Shown: piece by piece, positions 49,279-59,900 of the stretch | Position numbering within the stretch: the stretch's first letter is position 1 | Layout of the letters: each line of letters opens with the position of its first letter | Source: Arthrobacter globiformis | Lineage (GTDB): Bacteria > Actinomycetota > Actinomycetes > Actinomycetales > Micrococcaceae | DNA: 64,000 nucleotides | Reading direction: 5' to 3' | NCBI RefSeq assembly: GCF_030818015.1 | Contig: NZ_JAUSZX010000001.1 | Coordinates: 3,224,001-3,288,000 of the forward strand | Program-made: the position numbers and the translations under genes | The notes under the pieces: model-generated | The model's database searches: none | Told to the model about the DNA's origin: nothing | What the model saw: only the letters and a program-made list of their open reading frames with translations

Positions 49279-50859
49279 CTATTTGCCGCCCATGAACTTG
49301 TCGAAGCCCTTGGGCAGGTTCAGCTGGGACGGATCGAAGTCGCCCGACTGCTGGCCGAAGGCTGCTCCGGTGGGCACCGCCTTGGATGCCCCGGCCCGCC
49401 TGGCCTCCGCTTCGCGAAGCTCCTGCGCCGCCTTGGCAGGGTTGCCGGAACGGGCCTTCTTCTTGGGCGCGTTCTTGCCGCCCTTCCGGGCACCGCCGGC
49501 CCCCATGCCGGGCATGCCGGGCATTCCCGGCATGCCGCCGCCCTGGGCCATCTTCTTCATCATCTTCTGGGCCTGGGCGAAGCGTTCTAGCAGCCCGTTG
49601 ACCTCGGACACGTGCACGCCCGAGCCGCGGGCGATGCGGGCCCGGCGGGAGCCGTTGATGATCTTGGGTGCCACACGCTCGTGCGGGGTCATCGAGCGGA
49701 CAATGGCCTCCACCCGGTCGATCTCGCGCTCGTCGAACTGCTCCAACTGCTGCCGGATGTTCTGCGCACCGGGCATCATCATGAGCATCTTCTTCATGGA
49801 GCCCATTTTGCGGATCTGCTGCATCTGCGCGAGGAAGTCATCCAGCGTGAAGTCCTCCTGGTCGGCGAACTTCTTCGCCATCCGGGCGGCTTCGTCCTTG
49901 TCCCAGGACTTTTCAGCCTGCTCAATGAGGGACAGGACGTCACCCATGTCCAGGATGCGCGAGGCCATCCGGTCCGGGTGGAACAGTTCGAAGTCGTCCA
50001 GGCTTTCACCGGTCGAGGCGAACATCACGGGTTTGCCGGTGACCGACGAAACGGACAGCGCGGCACCGCCGCGCGCGTCGCCGTCGAGCTTTGACAGCAC
50101 GATGCCGGTGAAGTTCACGCCTTCGTCGAAAGCGGTCGCCGTGTTGACGGCGTCCTGGCCAATCATCGAGTCGATCACGAAGAGGACTTCGTTGGGGACA
50201 ATGGCCCGGCGGATCTGGCGCGCCTGCTCCATCATGTCGGCGTCAACGCCGAGGCGGCCGGCGGTGTCCACGATGACGACGTCGTGCAGCTTCTGGCGCG
50301 CTTCCTCGACGCCGGAGCGTGCGACGGCGACGGGGTCGCCGGCCGGGTGGGCCAGTTCGGAGGTGGCGCCCGGGTGCGGCGCGAAGACGGGAACGCCCGC
50401 GCGCTGGCCCACAACCTGCAACTGCGTCACGGCATTGGGGCGCTGGAGGTCACAGGCGACAAGGATGGGGCTATGGCCCTGCGCCTTCATCCACTTGGCG
50501 AGCTTTCCGGCCAAGGTGGTCTTGCCGGCGCCCTGGAGGCCGGCGAGCATGATGACGGTGGGGCCGGTCTTGGCCATCCGGATGCGCCGCGTCTCGCCGC
50601 CGAGGATCTCTACAAGCTCCTCGTTGACGATCTTCACGATCTGCTGGCTGGGGTTCAGTGCCCCGGAGACCTCGGAGCCAAGGGCGCGCTCACGGACCTG
50701 CCCGGTGAATTCCCGGACCACGGGCACGGCAACATCCGCATCCAGCAGGGCGCGCCGGATCTCGCGGACTGTGGCGTCGACATCTGCCTCGGTGAGGCGG
50801 CCTTTGCCGCGGAGGTTCTTGAAGGTTGCTGTCAACCGGTCAGAGAGTGAATTGAACAC
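49279..50859 (-). CDS. ffh: signal recognition particle protein Ffh
   Basis: GTPase that binds signal sequences of membrane-targeted nascent chains with 4.5S RNA. 526 residues: N domain, G domain with GLQGAGKTTLAGKLA, DTAGR and TKLDGDARGG-like (SKLDGDARGG) motifs, and an M domain rich in Met (MGSMKKMLMMMPG). The C-terminal tail has a GGGMPGMPGMPGM repeat and a basic KGGKNAPKKKA. GTG start. Works with ftsY at 55.6 kb. Confidence 0.97.
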   Translation of the reverse strand: MFNSLSDRLTATFKNLRGKGRLTEADVDATVREIRRALLDADVAVPVVREFTGQVRERALGSEVSGALNPSQQIVKIVNEELVEILGGETRRIRMAKTGPTVIMLAGLQGAGKTTLAGKLAKWMKAQGHSPILVACDLQRPNAVTQLQVVGQRAGVPVFAPHPGATSELAHPAGDPVAVARSGVEEARQKLHDVVIVDTAGRLGVDADMMEQARQIRRAIVPNEVLFVIDSMIGQDAVNTATAFDEGVNFTGIVLSKLDGDARGGAALSVSSVTGKPVMFASTGESLDDFELFHPDRMASRILDMGDVLSLIEQAEKSWDKDEAARMAKKFADQEDFTLDDFLAQMQQIRKMGSMKKMLMMMPGAQNIRQQLEQFDEREIDRVEAIVRSMTPHERVAPKIINGSRRARIARGSGVHVSEVNGLLERFAQAQKMMKKMAQGGGMPGMPGMPGMGAGGARKGGKNAPKKKARSGNPAKAAQELREAEARRAGASKAVPTGAAFGQQSGDFDPSQLNLPKGFDKFMGGK

Positions 50860-50943
50860 GCGCCGTGTACTTCTTTCAGTGGATGTACGGGACTCGACTA
50901 TCTAGGGTATCAAGACACGCCTTGAAGGTGGCATGCTGGCAGG

Positions 50944-52332
50944 GTGACGAGCCAAGTGACTGTAAAAACCCTGCTCATCCTCGGTGCCTCCGGCGATCTC
51001 ACCGGCCGGCTTCTTCTCCCCGGCCTGGCCAGGCTGGTGGCCACCGGCCGCGCCGCCGGCTTGAAGCTCGTGGGGGCCGGTTCGGATCCGTGGTCACGGG
51101 AACAGTGGCAGGAACGCGTGCATGCCGCCTTTGACGCTGCCGGCGAAACAGCTGGCGACGCCGGCAAGGACGCGCTGGCGGCCATGGCAAAGTCCACGGA
51201 ATACCATCAGGCCGACGTCACCGCGGACGGCCCGCTCGGGCAACTCCTGGCCGAACTCGAGGGCCCGGTTGCCGTCTACTTCGCCCTGCCGCCGCAGGTC
51301 AGCCAGAAGGCCTGCGAAATCCTGCGCCCGGAGCAGGTCCCCGCCGGGACACGCCTGGTCATGGAGAAGCCCTTCGGCTCCGGCGAGGAGTCCGCCCGTG
51401 AACTCAACCGGACCCTCCTGACCCTGGTCCCGGAGGACCACATCCACCGGGTGGACCACTTCCTGGGCAAGGCCACCGTCCTGAACATCCTCGGCCTGCG
51501 GTTTGCCAACAATTTCCTGGAGCCGGTCTGGAGCCGCGACCACATCGCCAAGGTGGAAATCATCTTCGACGAGGACCTGGCGCTGGAGGGCCGGGCGCGC
51601 TACTACGACGGCGCGGGCGCACTGCGCGACATGATCCAGAGCCACCTGCTGCAGATCATGGCGTTGCTGGCCGTTGAGCCGCCGGCCACCATCGGCGAGC
51701 GCGACCTCCGCGACGCCATTGCCGCCGTAATCAGGGCCAGCAGCATCAAGCCGCCCTACACGGACAGCACCCGGCGGGCGCGCTACCTGGCGGGAAGCCT
51801 CGGCGGCAAGGACATCCCCGATTACACCGCGGAGGAGGGCGTGGACCCGGACCGGAACACCGAGACCCTGGCCGAGGTGCACGTGAACATCGACAACTGG
51901 CGCTGGAAGGGCGTGCCGTTCATCCTGCGCTCCGGCAAGGCCTTGGGCGACAAGCGCAAGGAGGCCGTGGTCACCTTCCGCCCGGTTCCGCACCTCCCCG
52001 CCGGCTTCACGGGAAGGGACACCCCCAACACGCTCCGCATTGGCTTCGGCCCGGACACGCTGGAGCTCGACGTCGACGTGAACGGCCCCGGAGACATCTT
52101 CAGCCTGGACCGCGCCGCGCTCGTGGCCGAACTCAACGCCTCCGAACTGCTCCCCTATGGCGAAGTCCTGGAAGGCGTCCTGACTGGTGACCCCCTGTTG
52201 TCCGTCAGGGGCGACACCGCGGAGGAGTGCTGGCGGATCGTCGAGCCGGTGCTGGCCGCTTGGGCAGCAGGCAATGTCCCGCTGGAGGAATACCGGGCTG
52301 GCTCCGACGGGCCCGCACCCACAGAGGCTTAA
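50944..52332 (+). CDS. zwf: glucose-6-phosphate 1-dehydrogenase
   Basis: First oxidative pentose phosphate enzyme. 462 residues from a GTG: GASGDLTGRLLLPGL nucleotide motif, MEKPFG, active-site RVDHFLGK and GAGALRDMIQSHLLQ. It is shorter than the main ~510-aa actinobacterial Zwf and resembles the smaller paralogue class (Mycobacterium Zwf1-like). Standalone; divergent from ffh and ended by a 16-bp hairpin. Confidence 0.93.
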   Translation: MTSQVTVKTLLILGASGDLTGRLLLPGLARLVATGRAAGLKLVGAGSDPWSREQWQERVHAAFDAAGETAGDAGKDALAAMAKSTEYHQADVTADGPLGQLLAELEGPVAVYFALPPQVSQKACEILRPEQVPAGTRLVMEKPFGSGEESARELNRTLLTLVPEDHIHRVDHFLGKATVLNILGLRFANNFLEPVWSRDHIAKVEIIFDEDLALEGRARYYDGAGALRDMIQSHLLQIMALLAVEPPATIGERDLRDAIAAVIRASSIKPPYTDSTRRARYLAGSLGGKDIPDYTAEEGVDPDRNTETLAEVHVNIDNWRWKGVPFILRSGKALGDKRKEAVVTFRPVPHLPAGFTGRDTPNTLRIGFGPDTLELDVDVNGPGDIFSLDRAALVAELNASELLPYGEVLEGVLTGDPLLSVRGDTAEECWRIVEPVLAAWAAGNVPLEEYRAGSDGPAPTEA

Positions 52333-52340
52333 CGCGCGCA

Positions 52341-52378
52341 GGGAGGGCCGGTCACCGTTTTGGTGACCGGCCCTCCCG
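52341..52378 (+). terminator. hairpin terminator after zwf
   Basis: GGGAGGGCCGGTCACC (52341-52356) pairs perfectly with 52362-52377 (16 bp, 5-nt loop containing TTTT). It can also serve the convergent glnB. Confidence 0.75.
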
Positions 52379-52401
52379 CTGCGTTGGGCTGTTGGCTGGT
52401 G

Positions 52402-52740
52402 CTAGATGGCGGCTACGCCGCGTTCACCCGTCCGCACCCGCACTGCTTCGAAGACATCGACCGTCCAGACCTTGCCGTCGCCGGCGCGGCCCGTGTTGGA
52501 GCTGGCGATGATGACATCCAGGATGTCATCAGCCTGTTCGTCCGTGGCCAGCACCTCAACGCGGATCTTGGGCAGCAGGTCCACGTTGTACTCGGCGCCG
52601 CGGTAGACCTCGGTGTAGCCGCGCTGCCGGCCGTAGCCGCTGGCCGCACTGACCGTCAGGCCCTGGACCCCGTAGGCCTCCAGGCCTTCGCGGATCGATT
52701 CGAGCTTCTCCGGACGAACGATTGCTGTGATCAGTTTCAT
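52402..52740 (-). CDS. glnB: nitrogen regulatory protein PII (GlnK/GlnB)
   Basis: 112-residue 2-oxoglutarate/ATP sensor with MKLITAIVRPEKLESIREGL, a T-loop carrying Tyr51 in YRGAEYNVDLLPK and GDGKVWTVDVFEAVRVRTGERG. It overlaps amtB by 4 bp (ATGA), the usual amtB-glnK coupling. In actinobacteria PII is adenylylated by GlnD; glnD is not in the window. Confidence 0.96.
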   Translation of the reverse strand: MKLITAIVRPEKLESIREGLEAYGVQGLTVSAASGYGRQRGYTEVYRGAEYNVDLLPKIRVEVLATDEQADDILDVIIASSNTGRAGDGKVWTVDVFEAVRVRTGERGVAAI

Positions 52741-54083
52741 GCCCCCACGCTTTCCTTACCTGCTGCTGCTTCTGTCTTCTTATCGTCCGTCTTTTTGCCG
52801 TCGCTTGCACTACCGGTAATCAGTTCGTGCAGGGGCTGGAAGCTGCCGCCGTGGCCGCCGACACCGAACTCGTACGCGGTTTCGGCGTGCAGGCTGAGGT
52901 CCACGCCTACGATTTCCTGTTCCTGGGAGACCCGGAAGCCCATGAACTTGTGGATGGGGTAGGCGATGATGAAGGTCATCACCGAGGTGAACACGATGGA
53001 CAGGGCTGCTGCCAATAGCTGGGCGACGAGCTGGGTGGTACCGCCGCCGTAGAAGAGTCCTGCCTGGCCCTGGGTCGGGGTTGCGAGGAAGCCGATCGCC
53101 ACAGTGCCGACGACGCCGGAGACAAGGTGAACGCCGACGACGTCCAGCGAGTCGTCATAGCCGAGCTTGAACTTCAGTCCGACGGCCAGGGCAGAGGCGA
53201 CGCCGGCCACCACGCCGAGGCCGATGGCCCCGAGCGGCGAGACGTTCGCGCAGGCGGGGGTGATGGCCACCAGACCGGCCACGACGCCGGATGCTGCACC
53301 AAGGGAAGTGGGGTGTCCGTCGCGGTACCGCTCGACAGCGAGCCAGCCAAGCATTGCGGCTGCAGGGGCCGCAAGGGTGTTGATCCAGATGAGGCCGGCC
53401 TGTTCAACAGTCGCGGCTGCACCGGCGTTGAAGCCGAACCAGCCGAACCAGAGGATGGCTGCGCCCAGCATGACGAACGGGATGTTGTGCGGGCGGTGGT
53501 TGGGGTCCTTGCCGAAGCCTTTGCGGTTGCCGATGATCAGGACAAGGATGAGGCCGGCCACACCGGCATTGATGTGGACAACTGTGCCGCCGGCGAAGTC
53601 AATGACCGGAGCGAAAGTCTGGCCGAACCAGCCATCCTTGGAGAAGAGTCCCCCGCCCCAGACCATGTAGGCCAGGGGGGCGTAAACCAGCGTGGCCCAG
53701 ATTGGCGTGAAGATGGTCCAGGCCGAGAATTTGGCGCGGTCAGCGACGGCTCCGGAGATCAGCGCCACGGTGATGATGGCGAACGTGGCAGCGTAGCCGA
53801 CTTTGAGCAGGTCCGCCGGATCAGTGAAGTTGTGCAAGCCGAAGTGGCTGAAGGGGTTCGCGAAGATCTGGAAGAAGTTGTCTGTGTTGCTCGTAGCCAT
53901 CGAAGCGCCCCACAGGACCCACATGATACCTACGGTGCCGATGGCGACGAAGCTCATCATCATCATGTTCAGGGCGGCTTTCGCACGGGTCATGCCGCCG
54001 TAGAAGAATGCCAGGCCCGGGGTCATGAACAGCACGAGCGCTGAAGCGACCAGGAGCCAAACGAGACCTGCGGTGAGTTCCAT
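52737..54083 (-). CDS. amtB: ammonium transporter
   Basis: 448 residues, ~11 TM helices. PGLAFFYGGMTRAKAALNMMMMS, the channel DFAGGTVVHINAGVAGL with conserved His, FNAGAA, and a C-terminal VGVDLSLHAETAYEFG tail that contacts PII, then a charged low-complexity end. First gene of the amtB-glnB pair. Confidence 0.97.
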   Translation of the reverse strand: MELTAGLVWLLVASALVLFMTPGLAFFYGGMTRAKAALNMMMMSFVAIGTVGIMWVLWGASMATSNTDNFFQIFANPFSHFGLHNFTDPADLLKVGYAATFAIITVALISGAVADRAKFSAWTIFTPIWATLVYAPLAYMVWGGGLFSKDGWFGQTFAPVIDFAGGTVVHINAGVAGLILVLIIGNRKGFGKDPNHRPHNIPFVMLGAAILWFGWFGFNAGAAATVEQAGLIWINTLAAPAAAMLGWLAVERYRDGHPTSLGAASGVVAGLVAITPACANVSPLGAIGLGVVAGVASALAVGLKFKLGYDDSLDVVGVHLVSGVVGTVAIGFLATPTQGQAGLFYGGGTTQLVAQLLAAALSIVFTSVMTFIIAYPIHKFMGFRVSQEQEIVGVDLSLHAETAYEFGVGGHGGSFQPLHELITGSASDGKKTDDKKTEAAAGKESVGA

Positions 54084-54244
54084 GGTCTGCGTCCTCTCTT
54101 ACTTTTTTGTGCGGTATGCCCGCCTGTCCCAACGCCTTTTGCGTTCTGGTTCAAGTTTTGCCGCGGTGTGTTTCGCTGGCGGAGGATTTAGATTGCCAGT
54201 CTGTTACAACAACCTCCCTGACGTAAATGGTGCATATCCTGCTT

Positions 54245-54260
54245 GTTACGGTTATGTTTC
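54245..54260 (-). promoter_or_regulatory. candidate GlnR-like half box upstream of amtB
   Basis: On the minus strand GAAAC-ATAACC-GTAAC (complement of 54245-54260) matches the GAAAC-N6-GTNAC half of the actinobacterial GlnR box, ~160 bp before amtB. Only half the box is clear. The intergenic stretch 54084-54309 also carries the MFS promoter. Confidence 0.35.
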
Positions 54261-54309
54261 AGCCGCCCCAAATGCCCGTACCGCCCGTTTCGCAAGGATT
54301 CCCAGCTTC

Positions 54310-55560
54310 ATGACGCCACTCCCCCGTAATGCCGCAGGCAAACCCCGGTTCAGTGCGGTCCGCCGCGCCGACGGCGCCCGGCTGCCCCGTGACATCAAGG
54401 TGATGCTCGTCGCCGCCTTCCTAATCGCTCTCGGATTCGGCCTCGTGGCACCGGTGCTGCCGCAGTTCGCCACCACATTCGACGTCGGGGCGACGGCCGC
54501 CGCCGTCATCGTCAGTATCTTTGCGCTCATGCGGCTGCTGTTCGCACCCGCCGGCGGTGCCCTGATCGGCAGGCTCGGCGAGCGGCCCGTGTATGTGGCC
54601 GGCCTGCTCATCGTCGCGGCATCCACCGCGGCCTGCGCGTTCGCCCAGAACTACTGGCAGTTGCTGGTTTTCCGCGGGCTGGGCGGCGCCGGGTCGGTCA
54701 TGTTCACGGTGGCATCGATGGCGCTGGTCATCAGGCTGGCACCGCCGGAGAGCCGCGGCCGGGTGTCGGGCGCGTACGCGTCCGCGTTCCTGATCGGCAA
54801 CGTCTGCGGGCCGATCGTGGGTGGCCTGCTGGCCGGCTTCGGCCTGCGTATCCCTTTCCTGGCCTACGCCGGCGCCCTCGTCCTTGCGGCTCTGGTGGTG
54901 CAGACGCAGCTCAGCCATGTTCCCGGTTCAGCCCGCGGCCAGGAAGCGGGCGCGCCCGCCATGAAACTCGGCGAGGCCTTCCGCGACAGCGCCTACCGGG
55001 CAGCCATGCTCTCCAGCTTCGCCAACGGCTGGGCGACGTTCGGCGTGCGCATGGCCACGGTGCCGCTGTTTGCCGTCACGGCCCTCGGCTCCGGGCCCGA
55101 GGCGGCCGGCTGGGCGCTGGCGGTCTTCGCTGCCGGGAACGCCCTGGCCCTGACCGTTTCGGGCAGGCTGGCGGACACTCTGGGCAGGAAGCCTATGATG
55201 GTGGCCGGCCTCGTGGTCACCGGCGCGGCGACGGCCGGGATTGGCCTGACGCAAGGGCTGGGGTGGTTCCTGGCTGCATCGATGCTGGCGGGAGTGGGAG
55301 CGGGAATGCTCAATCCGGCGCAGCAGGCCGCGGTTGCCGATGTGATCGGCCGCGAACGTTCGGGCGGCCCCGTGCTGGCGGCCTACCAGATGACGTCCGA
55401 CATCGGTGCCATCCTCGGGCCGGTGCTCGTCGGTTTGCTGGCGGACCGGCTGGGCTACAGCTGGGCATTCGCAGCGACAGGCGCCGTGCTGCTGGCTGCT
55501 GCCCTGGGCTGGGTGGCAGCGCGGGAGACGGTGCAGCGCCAGCCTGACCCAACTGTGTAG
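54310..55560 (+). CDS. MFS transporter, drug/multi-solute efflux type
   Basis: 416 residues, 12 predicted TM helices; GALIGRLGERPVYVAGL (loop 2-3 motif) and VSGRLADTLGRKPMMVAG, plus a short cytoplasmic N-terminus. Typical DHA1-like exporter. AAGGA lies ~11 nt before the ATG at 54310. Substrate unknown. Divergent from amtB. Confidence 0.88.
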   Translation: MTPLPRNAAGKPRFSAVRRADGARLPRDIKVMLVAAFLIALGFGLVAPVLPQFATTFDVGATAAAVIVSIFALMRLLFAPAGGALIGRLGERPVYVAGLLIVAASTAACAFAQNYWQLLVFRGLGGAGSVMFTVASMALVIRLAPPESRGRVSGAYASAFLIGNVCGPIVGGLLAGFGLRIPFLAYAGALVLAALVVQTQLSHVPGSARGQEAGAPAMKLGEAFRDSAYRAAMLSSFANGWATFGVRMATVPLFAVTALGSGPEAAGWALAVFAAGNALALTVSGRLADTLGRKPMMVAGLVVTGAATAGIGLTQGLGWFLAASMLAGVGAGMLNPAQQAAVADVIGRERSGGPVLAAYQMTSDIGAILGPVLVGLLADRLGYSWAFAATGAVLLAAALGWVAARETVQRQPDPTV

Positions 55561-55604
55561 CAGCAGGGGGCGTTCCCATGGCTGGGAACGCCCCCTGCTG
55601 CTAC
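55557..55604. terminator. 22-bp bidirectional hairpin between MFS and ftsY
   Basis: 55557-55578 and 55583-55604 are perfect complements (22 bp, loop TGGC). The stem includes the MFS stop codon and lies 16 bp from the ftsY stop. Serves both convergent genes. Confidence 0.8.
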
Positions 55605-55620
55605 CTACTTGGGATGGGGA

Positions 55621-56838
55621 TTAGTTCAGGAGGGCGTCGACAAAAGCCTCTGTCTCGAACGGTGCGAGGTCGTCCGCGCCTTCGCCGAGGCCGATGAGCT
55701 TGACCGGCACGCCGAGGCTCTTCTGGATGGCGACGACGATGCCACCCTTCGCTGTTCCGTCCAGCTTGGTCAGCACGATGCCGGTGATGTTGACAACCTC
55801 GGCGAAGACCCGCGCCTGGTTGAGCCCGTTCTGGCCGGTGGTGGCATCCAGCACCAGGAGGACCTCGTCCACCTCCGCCAGCTTTTCCACGACGCGCTTG
55901 ACCTTGCCGAGCTCGTCCATCAGGCCGACCTTGTTCTGCAGTCGGCCGGCGGTGTCGATCATGACGACGTCGACTTCCTGCTCGATGCCGGCCTTCACGG
56001 CCTCGTAGGCCACGGACGCCGGGTCCGCGCCGTCGATGTCGGATTTCACGGTGGGAACCCCCACTCGCTGTCCCCAGGTTGCCAGCTGCTCGGCGGCGGC
56101 TGCGCGGAAGGTGTCGGCAGCGCCGAGCAGGACGTCCTTGTCCTCCGCAACGAGGACGCGGGCCAGCTTTCCGACGGTGGTGGTCTTGCCTACTCCGTTG
56201 ACGCCAACCACCATCATGACGGCAGGCCTGTCCGCGTGCCGTTCAATCCGCAGGCTCCGGTCCATGGACGGGTCCACGATCTTGATGAGCTCTTCCCGGA
56301 GCAGTGCCTTGACGTGCTCGGGGTCGCGCGTGCCCAGGACCTTGACGCGTTCGCGGAGCGAGTCCACCAGCTGCATGGTGGGTTCAGTGCCAAGGTCGGC
56401 CAGGAGCAGGGTCTCCTCCACCTCATCCCAGACGTTCTCATCGATCTTGTCGCTGGAGAGCAGTGCCAGTAGGCCCTTGCCGAGCACGTTGTTGGACTTG
56501 ACCAGGCGCTCCCGGAGGCGGGTGAGCCGGCCGGCCACGGGCAGCGGCGTCTCCACCTGAATGGTTTCCAGGCCGGCCGCGTCATCCGGGACGTCGGCTT
56601 CCAGCCCTTCAAGGTCGACGGCGTCCGGAACCTTGCTCTCGGCAGGCGCGGCAGGGGCAGCCGGGCGGTCCTCAAGGAGCGTGCCTCCGCCCGCGAGCGG
56701 CTCAACGGGGTCGTTGGCGTCCCGGGTGCCGGGGTACTGGTTGCCGGATTTCCGGGCCTTCATCAGCACCGGGACCAGCCCGCCGATAACTACCAGGGCA
56801 GCAAGAATGGGCAGAAGAATGGGGATGATGTCATTCAC
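55621..56838 (-). CDS. ftsY: signal recognition particle receptor FtsY
   Basis: 405 residues: N-terminal TM ~5-26, an acidic linker (~45-95), then NG domain with GVNGVGKTTTVGKLA, DTAGRLQNK and TKLDGTAKGG. GTG start. Partner of Ffh. Just downstream of smc, a common order (smc-ftsY) in actinobacteria. Confidence 0.97.
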   Translation of the reverse strand: MNDIIPILLPILAALVVIGGLVPVLMKARKSGNQYPGTRDANDPVEPLAGGGTLLEDRPAAPAAPAESKVPDAVDLEGLEADVPDDAAGLETIQVETPLPVAGRLTRLRERLVKSNNVLGKGLLALLSSDKIDENVWDEVEETLLLADLGTEPTMQLVDSLRERVKVLGTRDPEHVKALLREELIKIVDPSMDRSLRIERHADRPAVMMVVGVNGVGKTTTVGKLARVLVAEDKDVLLGAADTFRAAAAEQLATWGQRVGVPTVKSDIDGADPASVAYEAVKAGIEQEVDVVMIDTAGRLQNKVGLMDELGKVKRVVEKLAEVDEVLLVLDATTGQNGLNQARVFAEVVNITGIVLTKLDGTAKGGIVVAIQKSLGVPVKLIGLGEGADDLAPFETEAFVDALLN

Positions 56839-56845
56839 ACCCCTA

Positions 56846-56904
56846 GCTTCTCACAAGCCACAGGCGCTTCTCACGAGCACAGTCGCTTCTCACAAGCCGC
56901 AGCG
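56846..56904. repeat. imperfect ~20-bp tandem repeat, three copies, between smc and ftsY
   Basis: GCTTCTCACAAGCCACAGGC / GCTTCTCACGAGCACAGTC / GCTTCTCACAAGCCGCAGCG at 56846-56865, 56866-56884, 56885-56904. Non-coding; lies in the smc-ftsY gap. Confidence 0.85.
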
Positions 56905-56941
56905 GCACGGACGGCCACGGCCGCCCCGTCCTGGACGTCCC

Positions 56942-59900
56942 CTAGACGTCCGCTCCCAGCCGCTGGCTGATAACGGTGGACACGCCGTCGCCCCGCATGG
57001 TCACGCCGTAGAGCGCGTCGGCCACCTCCATGGTCCGCTTCTGGTGGGTGATCACGATCAGCTGGCTGGATTCCCGGAGCTCTTCGAAAATCGTAATGAG
57101 CCGGCCGAGGTTGGTGTCATCAAGGGCGGCTTCGACCTCGTCCATAACGTAGAACGGCGAGGGCCGGGCCTTGAAGATGGCCACGAGCAGGGCCACCGCG
57201 GTGAGCGACCGCTCGCCGCCGGACAGCAGGGACAGCCGCTTGATTTTCTTGCCGGCGGGCCGGGCTTCGACCTCGATGCCTGTGGTGAGCATGTCCGTGG
57301 GGTCGGTCAGCACCAGTCTGCCCTCGCCGCCGGGGAAGAGCCGGCCGAAGACCCGCACGAACTGGGCCGAGGTGTCCGCGAAGGCCTCCGAGAAGACTTT
57401 CTGCACGCGGTCATCCACTTCCTTGATGATGTCCAGCAGGTCCTTGCGGCTGGCCTTGAGGTCCTCCAGCTGGGTGCTGAGGAACTGGTGGCGTTCCTCC
57501 AGCGCGGCGAACTCCTCCAGCGCCAGGGGGTTGACCTTGCCCAGCGATGACAGGTCGCGTTCGGCCTTGCGGAGCCGCTTTTCCTGTTCCTCCCGAACGA
57601 ACGGCACGCCCTCCACCACTGGCTGGCCCTCGGCATCGACCGGCGCCCGCAGCGCGGCCCACTTGTCCTTGGAAGCGGCAGCGGCCACGGGCACCGGCTG
57701 GTCCGGCCCGTAGTCGGCCACGAGCTGGTCTGCGGTGAGTCCCAGATCCTCCACCGACTTCGTTTCCAGCGCCTCGATCCGGAGCCGCTGCTGCGCGCGG
57801 GCCAGCTCATCGCGGTGCACCGAGTCAGTCAGTTCCGCCAGTTCGCGGGCCAGCGCGTCGTTGGCAGTGCGGATATCGGCCAGTTCCCGGTCCCGCTGCT
57901 CCCGGACTTGCTCGGCGTGGTCGCGCTCCCGGCTGGCCAGCTCAACGGAAACGTCGCTGAACCGGATCAGCTCCTCCGCCGTGGCCGAGACAGCTGCCGC
58001 CCGCTTGGCCTGGATCCTTCGACGCCGCGCCCGTTCGGCCGCCTGTTCTCGCGCCCGGCGTTCCGAGGCTGCCGCCCGTTCCAGCGAAGTGGCCCTGTTG
58101 CGGATGGCCGTGAGCTGTTCTTCCCGGCTGCGCAGGGACAGACGGGCTTCCATTTCGGCGGACCGCGCCTGCGATGCGGCCAGGGCCAGTGCGTCCCGCT
58201 GCTCCGTGGACGGTTCCTCCTCGGCGGGTGCGTCCTGTGCCGCCGCCAGCCGGGCGGTCACCGCCGTCAGCGCCTCCTGCTCGGTCACGATGTTTGCCTC
58301 TGCGCGGGCCAGTGACGCCGCCAGCCGTTCGCTTTCGCCGACGGCGCTGCGCAGGACCGAGTTGAGGTGGCCCAGCCGTTCGGCCACCGCTGCCAGCCGG
58401 GCATCCGATTCGTGCAGGCGCTCCAAGGCGGCGTCCGCCCGTTCCTGCGCCTCGGCGCGACGGGCCCCGGCGGCAGCCAGGGCAAAGCGGCACTGTTCCA
58501 GCCCGGCGGTGACGGCCGTCAGGCGGGACGCGGCGTCGTCGACGGCGGCCTGCACCTCAAGCAGTGAGGGCGCCTTCGCGGAACCGCCGGTGACGGTCCA
58601 AGCGGTGAACACATCGCCCGCGAGCGTCACGGCGGTAAGGTCGGGACGCTCGGCGACGAGGTCCGCCGCCGTGTCATGGTCCTCGACGACGGCGGTGGCT
58701 GCGAGCAGTGTTCGCACGGCCGCCGCCGTGGTACCGGAGGCCGTCACCAGGTCCACCGCCGGGCGGGCCCCGGCGGGCAGTGGACCGGCAGCGGGCCTTC
58801 CTGCGGGAGGCGCCGCGGCCTCGAGCAGCAGCGTGGCCCGGCCGGCGTCGTCCTCCCTGAGGAGGCGCACCAATTCCGCCGCAGTTCCGGCGTCCCGGAC
58901 CACGATGGCGTCCGAAGCGCTGCCGAGGGCTGCCGCAACGGCTGCCTCATAGCCCGGCTCAACGCTCAGGGCCGCAGCCAGCGGACCGACGGTGCCAGCC
59001 ACCCCGGCACCGAGGACATGTTCGGAGCCGTCCTTGCGGTTGAGACCCAGCTGCAGCGCCTCGTGCCGCGCCTTCAGCGCGTCCCGTTCGCGGATGGCGT
59101 CGCGTTCGGTGCTTTTCAGCAAATCGATCTCGGTGAGGATGCCGTCTAGGGCTGCGCAGGCGTCCTCGTATTCAGCATCAAGGGTTTCCTCGCCGTCCTC
59201 GACCCCCGCCACCTGCGATTCGAGCGCGGTGAATTCGGACTGGGCATGACGGCGGCGCTCAACGCCAGCGGCCAAGGATTCTCGCAGCCTGCCGACTTCG
59301 GCCTGGGCAGATTCCACCTTTGACCGCGCCGCCCCCACCTGCCCGGCCAGGCGTGCCAGGCCCTCACGCCGGTCGGCGGCGGCCCGCAGCGCGGCGGTGA
59401 GCCGCTTCTCCTCGGCCGCGGCGGCATCCTCGGCCGCTGACTTGGCGGCAGTGGCGGCCTCCAGCGCGGCTCGCCCTTCAAGGATGTCCTTTTCCAGGTC
59501 CGCCTGCTCACTGCGGACCCGTGCGGCTTGCCGCTCCAGCTGTTCCGGGTCCCGGCCCGGCTCCGGCGCCGGGTCTGCGGAGCCAAGCAGGCGGCAGCGT
59601 TCCTGGGCCAGGGATGCGAGCGAACGCAGGCGCTCCCGTCCGGCGGACAGCTGGTACCACGTGTCCCTGGCGGCGTTCAGCCGGGGGGTCGCCTCCGCAG
59701 CGAGCTGCTCCAGTGACGCCTGCCGCCGGCGGCCCTCCTCAAGCTGGGTTTCGACGACGGCGCGCCGCGCCTTGAGCGCAGACTCGTCGGCGATGTCCTG
59801 GGCAAGGGTGTTCTGGAGCTGGACAAGGTCATCGGCCAGCAGCCTGGCCCGGGCATCGCGGACCTCGAACTGGACGGTCTGCGCGCGCCGCGCCACCTCT

